Below, one piece after another: positions 16,568 through 26,163 of a stretch of DNA of 48,493 bases. Within the stretch, counting starts at the first letter, position 1, and each line of letters opens with the position of its first letter. Source of the stretch: Mucilaginibacter sp. (GTDB lineage Bacteria > Bacteroidota > Bacteroidia > Sphingobacteriales > Sphingobacteriaceae). The notes under the pieces are model-generated. The model did no database searches. It saw only the letters and a program-made list of their open reading frames with translations, and was not told the origin of the DNA. The position numbers and the translations under genes were made by a program. The DNA lies in NCBI RefSeq assembly GCF_028288105.1, contig NZ_JAQBOI010000069.1:1-48493 (forward strand), given 5' to 3'.

Positions 16568-18412
16568 ATGTGTGGAATTTTTGGCAGTACCTTTGAGTAT
16601 AGCGATACACTGATACATGCAAAATTAGAGCGTATTAAATTTCGCGGCCCAGACAATGTAGCATTTCAAAAGCAAGGTGGTATTACATTAGGCCATACAC
16701 GGTTATCAATTATTGATTTAGATTACAGATCAAATCAACCTTTTAATTACGCACATTTAAGCATTGTATTTAACGGTGAGATATATAACTATCAATACCT
16801 TAAAAATAAACTAATAAAAGAAGGATATAATTTTACTACGCTATCAGATACAGAGGTAATTTGTGCTGCTTATTTAGCCTACGGTACAAACTGCGTTAAT
16901 CATTTTAACGGCATGTTCTCATTCGTTATTTATGATGTAATAAGCAACACATTTTTTGGTGCCCGAGATCGCTTAGGTAAAAAACCTTTTTATTATTACA
17001 ATGATCACTCGGGCTTTGAATTTGCCAGCCAGCCATCTGTAATAGCCGAAGGTAAAAAGCTCAGCATTGACCCGGCAGCAATTAATGCATTTCATTTTTG
17101 GAACTGTATTCCCGACTCAACTTGTATTTATAAAGGAGTAAAAAAATTACCAGCTGGTTGTTATTTCATTTATAAGATAGAAAATCAAGATCTTAAGATC
17201 ACACGATATTGGAACATTGACTACAAGCGGAGTGAAAAGTTTACCGGATCATACAACGATGCGGTAGATAAGCTTCAGGATATTTTAGAAGACGCTGTAA
17301 AAATAAGGATGAATGCAGACGTTCCATTAGGCGTATTTCTTTCATCCGGTATTGATTCATCATTAATAGCGGCTATTGCGGCCTCTCACCATAACTCGGT
17401 TAAAACGTTTAATGTACGGTTTGATGAAAAGGGATTTGATGAAAGTGTAGCATCCCAAAAAATAGCTGCTTGCATAGGTACAAATCATCATACAATAGAT
17501 TGTACCTATCAGGAAGGAATACAAATGATAGAGGGCTTTTCTAAATACTACGATGAGCCGTTTGCAGATTCAAGCGCCTTACCAGGTATGCTATTGGCTT
17601 CACACACCAAGCCATACGTTACCGTAGCCTTAACTGGCGATGGTGGAGACGAAAGCTTTTTAGGGTATAGCCGTTACGGCTGGATGAGAAAAATACAGCC
17701 ATTTTACAATTGCCCATTAGTGCTTCGTAAGGCAATAGGCTGGTTACTAAGTCTTTCGCCTAATTACAGGCACAAGTTGTTAGCGATGGGGGTGGTGCAA
17801 AAGGACTTAGCCCAGTTGTACATTAAAATTTGCAGTGGTATGGATCACTCATACATGCTTGATCCTGAACCTGATTTTGCACAGATAGATAGGTTTTGGT
17901 TATATAACCGGCATAAGCCTTTATTAGAAAGGATTTCTGATTATGACCTTAAAACATATTTAAATAATGATATAAATACAAAAGTAGACCGTGGCTCTAT
18001 GGCCTACGCAATAGAAACCCGATCACCTTTAATGGATCATCGCGTTGTTGAATTTGCCCAAAGTTTACCTACATCTTTTAAGATGAATAAGCTGGTTCAA
18101 AAGCGTATCCTGAAAGATATCCTGTTTAAAAAGGTTCCTTCCGAATATTATAACCGGCCAAAATCCGGCTTTTCTGTACCGCTTGAAAAATGGTTCAGAA
18201 ACGAGTTGAAAGAATATGTACTTGATACGCTTACCCCACAAAAATTAACCAACATACCTGGCATAAACATTAGCGCAACTATGCAAATGATAGAAGATCA
18301 TATGGATGGGAAGTGGAACAGGGCCCCACGCATTTGGAGCTTACTGGTTTTAAGCCAGTGGCTGGAGTCACAAGTGCAGGTTAGCACCCCATCTAATGCC
18401 CTGGTATTGTAG
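16568..18412 (+). CDS. asnB: Asparagine-synthase-like amidotransferase
   Basis: A 614-residue glutamine-dependent enzyme. The N-terminal nucleophile Cys2 (MCGIFGS) and the class II glutaminase domain (RLSIIDL, FNGEIYNY, RDRLGKKPFYY) are intact. The synthetase domain has the ATP loop SSGIDSS (259-265) and TGDGGDE downstream. Annotated as AsnB, but inside polysaccharide loci homologues such as WbtH and WbpS are thought to amidate uronic acids. The dehydrogenase/epimerase products upstream and the UDP-GlcA epimerase downstream make uronamide formation plausible; plain asparagine synthesis remains possible. Confidence 0.9.
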   Translation: MCGIFGSTFEYSDTLIHAKLERIKFRGPDNVAFQKQGGITLGHTRLSIIDLDYRSNQPFNYAHLSIVFNGEIYNYQYLKNKLIKEGYNFTTLSDTEVICAAYLAYGTNCVNHFNGMFSFVIYDVISNTFFGARDRLGKKPFYYYNDHSGFEFASQPSVIAEGKKLSIDPAAINAFHFWNCIPDSTCIYKGVKKLPAGCYFIYKIENQDLKITRYWNIDYKRSEKFTGSYNDAVDKLQDILEDAVKIRMNADVPLGVFLSSGIDSSLIAAIAASHHNSVKTFNVRFDEKGFDESVASQKIAACIGTNHHTIDCTYQEGIQMIEGFSKYYDEPFADSSALPGMLLASHTKPYVTVALTGDGGDESFLGYSRYGWMRKIQPFYNCPLVLRKAIGWLLSLSPNYRHKLLAMGVVQKDLAQLYIKICSGMDHSYMLDPEPDFAQIDRFWLYNRHKPLLERISDYDLKTYLNNDINTKVDRGSMAYAIETRSPLMDHRVVEFAQSLPTSFKMNKLVQKRILKDILFKKVPSEYYNRPKSGFSVPLEKWFRNELKEYVLDTLTPQKLTNIPGINISATMQMIEDHMDGKWNRAPRIWSLLVLSQWLESQVQVSTPSNALVL

Positions 18413-18442
18413 CAGATTATTACCAACCCAAACACAATAGCA

Positions 18443-19507
18443 ATGAAGATATTAATTACAGGGTGTGCCGGCTTTATCGGTTTTCATTTAGTGAAGCATT
18501 TAGTTAACTGTCCTATTGAAATAATCGGGGTTGATAATATAAATGATTACTATGATGTCAATTTAAAGTACGGCCGCCTGGCAGAACTGGGAATTAAACA
18601 GGATAGCATAGTTGCTTCAGCACCCCTGAAAAGCGAATATTATCCCAGCTTTACTTTTATCAAAATAGACCTGATTGATAAAGCCCGGCTTCAGGAAATA
18701 TTTGCTGATAATTCTTTTGATATTGTGTGTAACCTGGCTGCACAAGCTGGTGTAAGATATAGCTTAACAAATCCACACCTTTATATAGATTCAAATATAA
18801 CCGGTTTTTTAAATGTGTTAGAAATGAGCCGGTTATATTCAATCAAACACCTTATTTATGCAAGCTCGTCAAGTGTTTATGGGTTAAATAAAGAGATGCC
18901 ATTTTCTACCACCCACCCAACAAACCATCCGGCTTCTATTTATGCAGCTACCAAAAAAGCAAATGAATTAATGGCGCACTGTTATAGTCATTTATACAAT
19001 TTGCCAACAACAGGCTTACGTTTTTTTACAGTGTACGGCCCATGGGGAAGGCCAGATATGGCTATGTATCTTTTTACTAAAGCGATAATAGAGAATAAAC
19101 CCATAAGTGTTTTTAATATGGGAGAGATGAAACGTGATTTTACCTATATAGACGATATTGTAAAGGGGATAGCTAAAATTATTGAAAGCCCATATAATCA
19201 TAAATATCAATCTGGTGGCGGCAATAATGATGTGCCATCGAGTATATTTAATATTGGTAAAGGGAGCCCCATAAAATTATTAGACTTTGTTGCCGAGATT
19301 GAAAAGAATTTAGGTATCACAGCTAAAAAGAAATTTATCCCAATGCAGGATGGTGATGTTGCAGAAACATGGGCAAATGTTGATGAATTATATGAAGCAT
19401 ACAACTATTTGCCTAAAGTTACTATTGAAGAAGGGGTAAAGAACTTTATTAAGTGGTATAAAGAATTTTATACACCGGTAGAATTAGTTAAAGTAAATAC
19501 ATTATAA
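18443..19507 (+). CDS. NAD-dependent epimerase, probable UDP-glucuronate 4-epimerase
   Basis: A 354-residue extended SDR. The motif is GCAGFIG (7-13), with Ser142-144 and the catalytic Tyr167/Lys171 (YAATK). The segments DNINDYYDVNLKYGRL and RFFTVYGPWGRPDMA are characteristic of UDP-glucuronate 4-epimerases (Cap1J/LpsL type), which make UDP-galacturonate. It lies 30 bases after the amidotransferase. No UDP-glucose 6-dehydrogenase is in the window, so UDP-GlcA would come from elsewhere. Confidence 0.87.
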   Translation: MKILITGCAGFIGFHLVKHLVNCPIEIIGVDNINDYYDVNLKYGRLAELGIKQDSIVASAPLKSEYYPSFTFIKIDLIDKARLQEIFADNSFDIVCNLAAQAGVRYSLTNPHLYIDSNITGFLNVLEMSRLYSIKHLIYASSSSVYGLNKEMPFSTTHPTNHPASIYAATKKANELMAHCYSHLYNLPTTGLRFFTVYGPWGRPDMAMYLFTKAIIENKPISVFNMGEMKRDFTYIDDIVKGIAKIIESPYNHKYQSGGGNNDVPSSIFNIGKGSPIKLLDFVAEIEKNLGITAKKKFIPMQDGDVAETWANVDELYEAYNYLPKVTIEEGVKNFIKWYKEFYTPVELVKVNTL

Positions 19508-19509
19508 TT

Positions 19510-20646
19510 TTGTTACCTGTATCTAAACCATTGCTAATTGTATCCCTTTCAAACAGAGCAGGGGGAGCAGAACAGTGTTTGCAAATGATTGCAAATGCTG
19601 CCTGTGCTAAGCAACTCTTTTTACTAAAAGCTGAAGTTAATATACTATCAAAATCAGTTCATAGCGAAAGTGATTTTATTAGTAAAAAGTCTTTGATTTT
19701 TGGATATATATTTTTAATTTGTAAGCTTGTTAAGTACCGTAAGGGATATGTTATTTTAAGCTCTGCTGTGTATTTGAATGCTTACCTGGGTTTTTTAAAA
19801 CGAATTGGATTTTTAAGATCAGAGGTTGTAGTAAGGGAATCAACAACAGTTTTTAGCCGGTTTAAGGGGCTTAAAAAACTTAGCTACGTATTGGCATATA
19901 AATTAGGGTACCCAGCTATAAAACTTATTATCTGTCAAACAGAGTTTATGCGTGCGCAATTTGTTAAATACAACTCATTTATCCCGGCAAGTAAGGTAAT
20001 TATATTGGCTAACCCAATGAATTTAAAAGCCATAAAGGGTGATGCATTGAAAGGAGAAATGCCTTTTAACTTTGAGTTTATTTGTGCCGCAGGCAGATTG
20101 ATTCCTATAAAAGGTTTTTCACTGCTTATTAATGCCTTTAAACCTATAGTTGAAAAAAGAAAAGATCTTAAATTAGTTATTTTGGGAGAAGGCCCCGAAA
20201 GGGATAATCTTCAGAAACAAATACATCAACTTGGGCTTGAAGGAAGCGTTATTTTAATGGGGCATGTAGCTAACCCGTATGTTTATTTCAAATACGCAAA
20301 GGTTTGTGTAACATCATCGATAGAAGAAGGGTTTCCTAATACGTTATTGCAAATGATGGCGTTGAATACATCAGTGGTTTCAACACTTTGTGCCGGTGGT
20401 ATAGCAGACATACCGTCAATTTTAAAGGTAGAAACCGGAAATATATATGCCTTACAAAGCGCTATAAGTACCTGTTTAGAGATGCAAAAATCTCAGGATA
20501 GGAGACTCCTTGATAGATATTTAGCAGGGCGCGACCCACAAAACTTTGTAAATCAACTCATGAAACAGATCGGGAACTTAAAAAAAGATCTTTATACCCC
20601 ATCTATTTTCCCTTTAAAAAATACCTTGGATAAAGTATTTAAATAG
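19510..20646 (+). CDS. Glycosyltransferase family 4
   Basis: A 378-residue GT-B enzyme. The start is TTG, two bases after the previous stop; it is chosen because the first in-frame ATG would remove LLIVSLSNRAGGAEQ, the acceptor-domain strand and glycine loop. The donor half has FICAAGRLIPIKGF and the EX7E-type EEGFPNTLLQMMA, in which the second glutamate position is occupied by Met-Met-Ala rather than a standard E. That may affect the donor site. The stop lies in a 17-base palindrome. Confidence 0.85.
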   Translation: MLPVSKPLLIVSLSNRAGGAEQCLQMIANAACAKQLFLLKAEVNILSKSVHSESDFISKKSLIFGYIFLICKLVKYRKGYVILSSAVYLNAYLGFLKRIGFLRSEVVVRESTTVFSRFKGLKKLSYVLAYKLGYPAIKLIICQTEFMRAQFVKYNSFIPASKVIILANPMNLKAIKGDALKGEMPFNFEFICAAGRLIPIKGFSLLINAFKPIVEKRKDLKLVILGEGPERDNLQKQIHQLGLEGSVILMGHVANPYVYFKYAKVCVTSSIEEGFPNTLLQMMALNTSVVSTLCAGGIADIPSILKVETGNIYALQSAISTCLEMQKSQDRRLLDRYLAGRDPQNFVNQLMKQIGNLKKDLYTPSIFPLKNTLDKVFK

Positions 20647-20660
20647 AGCTTAAAGCTCTA
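20644..20660. repeat. 17-bp perfect palindrome at a stop codon
   Basis: TAGAGCTT-A-AAGCTCTA (20644-20660) includes the stop codon of the preceding glycosyltransferase. No T-run follows. It could be a weak hairpin or a protein site at the start of the 168-base gap before the beta-helix gene. Confidence 0.5.
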
Positions 20661-20814
20661 AAGACTAAAACGTAAAGTTTTTTTTAATAATGATATCATA
20701 CATTCTCATAGCCCTTTTGTATTAAAATTACTTTTTAAACAGGGGTGCGGGGAGGTTTAACTGGCAACATAGCGCAAAAAGCGTGCGTTAAAGGCTTAGT
20801 TAAATTAAAAAAGC

Positions 20815-21993
20815 ATGATTCAAACAAAACACAAAAGCCAAGCAACTGTTTTAAAATTCTTATTATTATTAACCTTATTATCCTTTAGCCGATGCAAGAA
20901 AGACGAAGTACAAACAACATCAGACCTTGAAAAATCAGAGTTGTCAAATCTGCCGCCAACTCTGGAATCAACCACAGCCGTTTCCTCTACAAGTTACAGA
21001 TTAGAAAATAGCCTTCCCAGTGGCTATGTTAAAGACGGATCGAGAGATTACACAAGCTACATACAAACAGCAATTAATAAATATGCTGATATTACATTCC
21101 CGGCCTTCCCTATAATGGTGAACAACACGGGAATAATTATTCCATCAAATAGAAAAATAAGCTTTTTGACAGGCTCTAAAATTATACAGAAGCCAACATC
21201 AGCTACAAACTATAACGCAATCCGGATATATAAAGCAACTAACGTTACTTTAAACAACCCGGTAGTTGTAGGAGATAGATATAAACACTCGGGTTCATCT
21301 GGCGAATGGGGCCAGGGGATAACAATTTATGGGTCTTCTAACATTACTTTAAATGGCCCAAATGTAAGTAATTGCTGGGGCGATGGGATCTACTTAGCCT
21401 CTACGGATAAAATTACCAATAGAAACATTACCATAAATAATGCATCCTGCACATATAACCGCAGAAACGGCATTTCGATAACCAGTGTTATTGGTTTAGT
21501 TTTAGAAGCTCCTTATTGTGCTTATAGCAATGGTGTATCGCCATATTGCGGTATTGATGTAGAGCCGTCATTCTATACAGACGAAATACAGAACGTAGCC
21601 ATAAACAATGCCAGAACCGAGTATAACCCTGGATACGGTATACAGGCTGGGTTCAGGAACTTATTTGGTGGTCCAAATAAAAGCATTGGATTAAAACTTA
21701 CAAACCATATTGATAAAAACTCAAAAGTTTCTCTGAAAGTCAGTGCTACACTTACACGACGAGTAGGTAGTGAAACTGTAACAGGTAACGTTGACATTAC
21801 CAATCCGTACTGGAGAAAAAACTCGCTAACCCCTATACAAACCAACATACTGGTAAAAACAATTAAACTGAATATCACTAACCCTACTGTACAAGATATT
21901 AATGGTGTTAATTTAAGTGATGCATCTATTTTGTCATTATTTACTTATAAAACCAATATTAACAGGGAGGCGAATTACGTGATCAAATTTTAA
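20815..21993 (+). CDS. Right-handed beta-helix lipoprotein (paralogue 3)
   Basis: A 392-residue paralogue of the two proteins near 3-6 kb, closest to paralogue 1: both have RRNGIS, the NISGF-like rungs, GFRNLFGGPNKS and TRRVGSETVTG. The lipoprotein signal ends at Cys27 (SFSRC) followed by KK. The opening NSLPSGYVKDGSRDYT and SNCWGDGIYLA mark the shared fold. It sits inside the polysaccharide operon, with 168 bases before it and an inverted repeat after it, so it may have its own promoter. A secreted, membrane-anchored polymer-modifying or lyase role is inferred. Confidence 0.83.
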   Translation: MIQTKHKSQATVLKFLLLLTLLSFSRCKKDEVQTTSDLEKSELSNLPPTLESTTAVSSTSYRLENSLPSGYVKDGSRDYTSYIQTAINKYADITFPAFPIMVNNTGIIIPSNRKISFLTGSKIIQKPTSATNYNAIRIYKATNVTLNNPVVVGDRYKHSGSSGEWGQGITIYGSSNITLNGPNVSNCWGDGIYLASTDKITNRNITINNASCTYNRRNGISITSVIGLVLEAPYCAYSNGVSPYCGIDVEPSFYTDEIQNVAINNARTEYNPGYGIQAGFRNLFGGPNKSIGLKLTNHIDKNSKVSLKVSATLTRRVGSETVTGNVDITNPYWRKNSLTPIQTNILVKTIKLNITNPTVQDINGVNLSDASILSLFTYKTNINREANYVIKF

Positions 21994-22007
21994 TAGTTCA
22001 TAGTTAT

Positions 22008-22058
22008 AAGCTGTGGCCGGGTCGTCATCATAAACCATGAGACCCGGCCTGGCAGCTT
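22008..22058 (+). terminator. Compound inverted repeat after the third beta-helix gene
   Basis: GGCCGGGTC (22015-22023) pairs with GACCCGGCC (22041-22049), extended outside by AAGCTG (22008-22013) and CAGCTT (22053-22058). The stem is GC-rich but no T-run follows. It may be a weak or UpxY-suppressed terminator, or an mRNA-stabilising hairpin. Confidence 0.55.
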
Positions 22059-22097
22059 ATTAACATCCCGGTCCTCAGTTGGTTAATATTTCATATT

Positions 22098-23270
22098 ATG
22101 AAAGATACATTATTACTGCTGATGACACCCAACATGAGCTTACAGAAATGGAAAGCGATTGGTCAATTAAACAGGGAAATTGACATTTATAATTCTTTAA
22201 TTAAAGCTGCCGGGCTTAAGCTGCTCATATTTAGTTATGGCAGAAATGACCAGCATCTGGTAAAAGATCACCCTGATATACAGGTTTTAACTATACCATC
22301 GTGGATACCGGCACGCATGCCTTTCAAATTGCAAAATTTGATATATGAAACCCTGGCCCCATGGTATTATCGTGACTATTTTAAACGTGTTATACTTGCA
22401 AAAACCAATCAGTTTGCAGCTGGCCGGTTTGGGCTTATACTAAAGTTTCTATTTGGTATTCCCCTTGTTATAAGAATGGGTTACTATCGTTCCCATTTTC
22501 AACCTATCAGCAAAATTAAAAGTATCAGGGAAAAGCTTTTCTTTCGATTTTCCGATAAGCTGATTGTAACCTCATACGCAGCTAAAAAATTCATTAGTGA
22601 AACTTACCACATACCCAACAATAAAATATTGTGGATGTGCAACTCTATTGACCTAAGCATATTTAAACCACAACCGGCAGAAAAAGAGTTTGATGTGATT
22701 TTTGTTGGGCGACTGGAGAAAATAAAAAACATTAAGCTTCTGTTAAAAACCGTTAACCGGGCTTCCTTAAAAGCTTTGATAATTGGTCGTGGATCACTTG
22801 TAAAGGATATGTTTGATTTTGTTATTCATAATGACAAAATCACATGGATGGAAAGCGTTAACAATAGCGATTTGCCTGCCTATTACAACAAAGCCCACGC
22901 CTTCCTTATATTATCAGATTATGAGGGTTGCCCTAAAAGCTTACTCGAAGCAATGGCATGCGGCATTCCATGTATAGGCACTAATGTGCCGGGTATCAGA
23001 GAGTGTATGGATGACGAACAGAATGGATTACTGGTAGAAAAAAACGCGGACGATATCCAAAAGAAATTACTTTTAATAAAAAACAATCCGTTATTAGCTA
23101 AAAAACTAACTGATAATGCAATTAAATGGGTTGGCAGTAATTGCGAACTTGAGGCAAATGTGCGGAAAGAATTTGAACTCTTTAAAGAGGCCATCAACGC
23201 TAAATACAAAAATACTCCTTTTAATAGACCTGTTCCCACAAGTAATACACCTGTTACAACCAAGTTCTGA
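22098..23270 (+). CDS. Glycosyltransferase family 4
   Basis: A 390-residue GT-B enzyme. The donor domain has DVIFVGRLEKIKNIKLL and the catalytic/donor motif DYEGCPKSLLEAMACGIPCIGTN with its EX7E-like glutamates. The N-terminal half (LLLLMTPNMSLQKW) is an unusual opening, and no signal or membrane helix is present. It should add one sugar of the repeat unit on the cytoplasmic face. The GT2 gene starts three bases after its stop. Confidence 0.9.
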   Translation: MKDTLLLLMTPNMSLQKWKAIGQLNREIDIYNSLIKAAGLKLLIFSYGRNDQHLVKDHPDIQVLTIPSWIPARMPFKLQNLIYETLAPWYYRDYFKRVILAKTNQFAAGRFGLILKFLFGIPLVIRMGYYRSHFQPISKIKSIREKLFFRFSDKLIVTSYAAKKFISETYHIPNNKILWMCNSIDLSIFKPQPAEKEFDVIFVGRLEKIKNIKLLLKTVNRASLKALIIGRGSLVKDMFDFVIHNDKITWMESVNNSDLPAYYNKAHAFLILSDYEGCPKSLLEAMACGIPCIGTNVPGIRECMDDEQNGLLVEKNADDIQKKLLLIKNNPLLAKKLTDNAIKWVGSNCELEANVRKEFELFKEAINAKYKNTPFNRPVPTSNTPVTTKF

Positions 23271-23273
23271 AAT

Positions 23274-24248
23274 ATGCAAGTATCTGTAGTGATGTCTGTA
23301 TTTAATGCCAAACGGTATTTAAATGAGGCAGTAGATTCCATATTGGAACAAACTTTCAAAGAATTTGAATTTATTATTATAGATGATGGATCAACTGATG
23401 GTTCAGTCCAAATATTAGAGGATTACGCGCTTATAGATAAAAGAATAATTCTGATAAAAAACGAGCGAAACCTTGGCTTGCCTACCTCTTTAAATAAAGG
23501 TATCCTTTTAGCTAAAGGAAAATATATAGCCCGGCAAGATGCTGACGATGTATCTGGAATTTGCCGGCTAAAAAAACAACTCCATTATGCCCAGCTTAAT
23601 CCAGATATTGATATTATCGGTTCAGATTGTTACATAATTGATTTAAATAGTGAGCTGGTTTGCAAAACTACTCACCACAGCCAAATAACAGACTTTAAAT
23701 CTACTTTACTCAATCGCCAAGCTATTTTTCCGCACGGCTCTGCGTTAATAAAGCGCGATAAGATTATAGCAGCCGGTTTGTACGATCCCCGATTCTATTA
23801 CTCGCAAGATGGGGAACTGTGGCTGCGCATGATTAGTAAGGGAAGTAAAATAAAAGTTTTACAAGAACCGCTTTACTACTTCAGAATGTTACCCGTTGTT
23901 AATAACAAAAAGAACGAAGGACAAGCGGCATATAATAAAGTTAAACAGCTAATTTACCTGCATAAAGCCGATAACGAAACAATAGATCAGGAAACTATTC
24001 GGATAAAAAATAAGTTAGCTGGTTATAATAATATTAACTCTTTGCCAAATTATATGGCCGTATATTGGAAAGGATTAGCTAACACGGCTTATTTTAATCA
24101 GAATAATAGTATAGGTATTCCTTATAAATACCTATATAAGGCCTTCCGCGAAAAAAATAATATTAAAGATTATTTAAGCTACTTAAAATTGGTTTTACTA
24201 TATATATTCCCCGCAAAACCAATAAGATATCTCCTTTCTAAAAGGTAA
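23274..24248 (+). CDS. Glycosyltransferase family 2
   Basis: A 324-residue GT-A enzyme. The nucleotide-binding start is VSVVMSVFNAKRYLNEAVDS, then IIIDDGSTDGS (36-46) and the metal-binding ARQDADD (about residue 88-94). A conserved SQDGELWLR region lies at about 180. These show an inverting GT2 that uses a nucleotide-sugar. It begins three bases after the preceding GT4 stop. The C-terminus is helical and basic, possibly membrane-associated. Confidence 0.92.
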   Translation: MQVSVVMSVFNAKRYLNEAVDSILEQTFKEFEFIIIDDGSTDGSVQILEDYALIDKRIILIKNERNLGLPTSLNKGILLAKGKYIARQDADDVSGICRLKKQLHYAQLNPDIDIIGSDCYIIDLNSELVCKTTHHSQITDFKSTLLNRQAIFPHGSALIKRDKIIAAGLYDPRFYYSQDGELWLRMISKGSKIKVLQEPLYYFRMLPVVNNKKNEGQAAYNKVKQLIYLHKADNETIDQETIRIKNKLAGYNNINSLPNYMAVYWKGLANTAYFNQNNSIGIPYKYLYKAFREKNNIKDYLSYLKLVLLYIFPAKPIRYLLSKR

Positions 24249-24314
24249 TTATTCAAAAATGTGTTTATAACGAATAGCTTTAGTTATTCGGCAGATTCTC
24301 AATCCTCCTTATTT

Positions 24315-25481
24315 ATGGTCAAGATCATGCGCATAACTACTGTGCCTGTTTCACTGTTGGTACTGCTTAAAAATCAGTTACAGTTTATCTCAAAACATTA
24401 CCAGGTGGTTGCCATATCTTCCGGAGGCGAGCAACTTGACCAGGTAACCCAGGAAACTGCCGTAAGAACTATTGCAGTTAACATGACCAGAAAAGTAACT
24501 CCTTTTAAGGATCTGATATCGTTGATGAACTTAATAATACAGATTAGAAAGGAGCGGCCCCTCATTGTGCATACCCATACACCCAAGGCAGGTTTACTTG
24601 GCATGATCGCAGCAAAAATAACAGGAGTGCCCATTAGGTTACACACGGTAGCTGGTTTGCCCTTGCTTGAAAAAACAGGGCTAACAAGAAAGGTGTTGAA
24701 CTTAACAGAAAAGGTTACTTACAGCTGCGCTACAAAAATATATCCAAATTCAACAAAAATGATGGATCTACTTGTAGGGTACCAATATTGCCAAAAAAGC
24801 AAGTTACGGGTTATTGGAAAAGGGAGCTCGAATGGAGTTGATACAACCCACTTTGACCCTGAGTTGTTTACCAACGATGATATTAGTAATATACGTACAC
24901 AACTTGGTTTCCTGGAAAACGATTTTGTTTTCAGCTATATAGGAAGAGTAGTTGCCGATAAAGGCATAAATGAATTAGTAGAGTCGTTTGTAAAAATTAA
25001 TGAGGTTACTAATTCAACAAAACTCCTTCTGGTGGGTCCGTTTGAAGATGATCTTGATCCTTTACAAATAAAAACACAACAGTTAATAGATAATCATCCA
25101 TCCATAAAAAGAATAGGTTTTGTAAAAGATGTAAGGCCGTATCTTATAGTTGCAGATGTGTTTGTATTTCCAAGTTACAGGGAAGGTTTTCCAAACGTGT
25201 TAATGCAGGCGGGCGCCATGGGTATCCCCTGTATAGCTACAGACATTAATGGCTGCAATGAAATTATAGAACATAATGATAACGGGCTAATTATTCCGGT
25301 TAAAGATACAGTAGCGCTATATGATGCTATGCATTTGCTTTACAACGATAGGGCCCTGTTGAAAAGCTTAGCAGAACATAGCCGGCAAAAGATCCGGAAT
25401 GATTATGAAACGTGCTATGTGATGGATGAGCTACTAAAAGAATACCGTTATCAGATTGAGTTGCACCTGGCTCATCAGTAA
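24315..25481 (+). CDS. Glycosyltransferase family 4 (WbpT/PglA-like type)
   Basis: I start at the ATG at 24315 (388 residues), because related enzymes begin just before the motif RITTVPVSLLVLLKNQL. A GTG at 24261 would add 18 residues. The donor domain has FVFSYIGRVVADKGINELV and FVFPSYREGFPNVLMQAGAMG, where EX7E ends in Gly-Ala rather than Glu. HTHTPKAGLLGMIAAKITG is typical of transferases that act early on undecaprenyl-PP-linked sugar. The sugar-phosphate transferase gene follows, as expected for the second sugar of the repeat. Confidence 0.9.
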   Translation: MVKIMRITTVPVSLLVLLKNQLQFISKHYQVVAISSGGEQLDQVTQETAVRTIAVNMTRKVTPFKDLISLMNLIIQIRKERPLIVHTHTPKAGLLGMIAAKITGVPIRLHTVAGLPLLEKTGLTRKVLNLTEKVTYSCATKIYPNSTKMMDLLVGYQYCQKSKLRVIGKGSSNGVDTTHFDPELFTNDDISNIRTQLGFLENDFVFSYIGRVVADKGINELVESFVKINEVTNSTKLLLVGPFEDDLDPLQIKTQQLIDNHPSIKRIGFVKDVRPYLIVADVFVFPSYREGFPNVLMQAGAMGIPCIATDINGCNEIIEHNDNGLIIPVKDTVALYDAMHLLYNDRALLKSLAEHSRQKIRNDYETCYVMDELLKEYRYQIELHLAHQ

Positions 25482-25524
25482 AAACTGCAATGTGTTGATG
25501 CATTGCTTCCCTAAAATTCCCTTT

Positions 25525-26154
25525 ATGTACCGCGCGGCTTTTAAACGTTTGATTGATGTAATGGCGTCTTTTATACTATTACTTATACTGTGGCCAATTA
25601 TGTTGCTCGTTTATATACTGCTTTGGCTGGTATATAAAGAAAAGCCATTATTTTATCAGAAAAGAATAGGCTTACATAATAAATCATTTCACCTGATCAA
25701 ATTCAGGAGTATGACCAGCCAAAAGAACGAAGATGGTGAGTTGTTGCCCGAAAAAATGCGACTAACCCGATTGGGTCTGTTTTTAAGAAAGTCGTCTTTA
25801 GATGAATTACCCCAACTATTTAACATACTATCAGGAGATATGAGCCTAATAGGCCCCAGGCCCTTATATGAACGCTATTTGCCTTATTATACAAATGAAG
25901 AGCAGGTCAGGCATTCTGTAAGGCCTGGTATATCCGGATGGGCGCAGGTAAACGGGCGCAACGCCATTTCATGGGATACCAAACTTGCTTTGGATGTATT
26001 TTATGTTAAGCATTTATCTTTTAAACTGGACTGTTTAATCGCTTATAAAACCATCATTAATATACTTACTGCCAAAAATATCCTTGCCGATGAAACTTCT
26101 ACCGTTAAGTATTTAGATAAGGAAAGACCATACCAATCAACAAACAATTATTAA
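25525..26154 (+). CDS. Undecaprenyl-phosphate sugar-phosphate transferase (PglC-like)
   Basis: I use the ATG at 25525 (209 residues); an upstream TTG at 25456 would overlap the previous gene and add an untypical N-terminus. It has one hydrophobic N-terminal segment (residues about 12-38), then KPLFYQKRIGLHNKSF, FRSMT, the catalytic DELPQL with GDMSLIGPRPL, and RPGISGWAQVNGRN. This is the monotopic phosphoglycosyl transferase core. It transfers a sugar phosphate to undecaprenyl-P to start the repeat unit. With PglE/PglF homologues nearby, a UDP-diNAc-bacillosamine-type donor is likely. Confidence 0.92.
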   Translation: MYRAAFKRLIDVMASFILLLILWPIMLLVYILLWLVYKEKPLFYQKRIGLHNKSFHLIKFRSMTSQKNEDGELLPEKMRLTRLGLFLRKSSLDELPQLFNILSGDMSLIGPRPLYERYLPYYTNEEQVRHSVRPGISGWAQVNGRNAISWDTKLALDVFYVKHLSFKLDCLIAYKTIINILTAKNILADETSTVKYLDKERPYQSTNNY

Positions 26155-26163
26155 TAAATCCGT

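Noticed and set aside
24261..24314. GTG start for the glycosyltransferase at 24315
   Set aside because: The extra 18 residues are not part of the family N-terminus, which begins at the RITTVP strand; not excluded.
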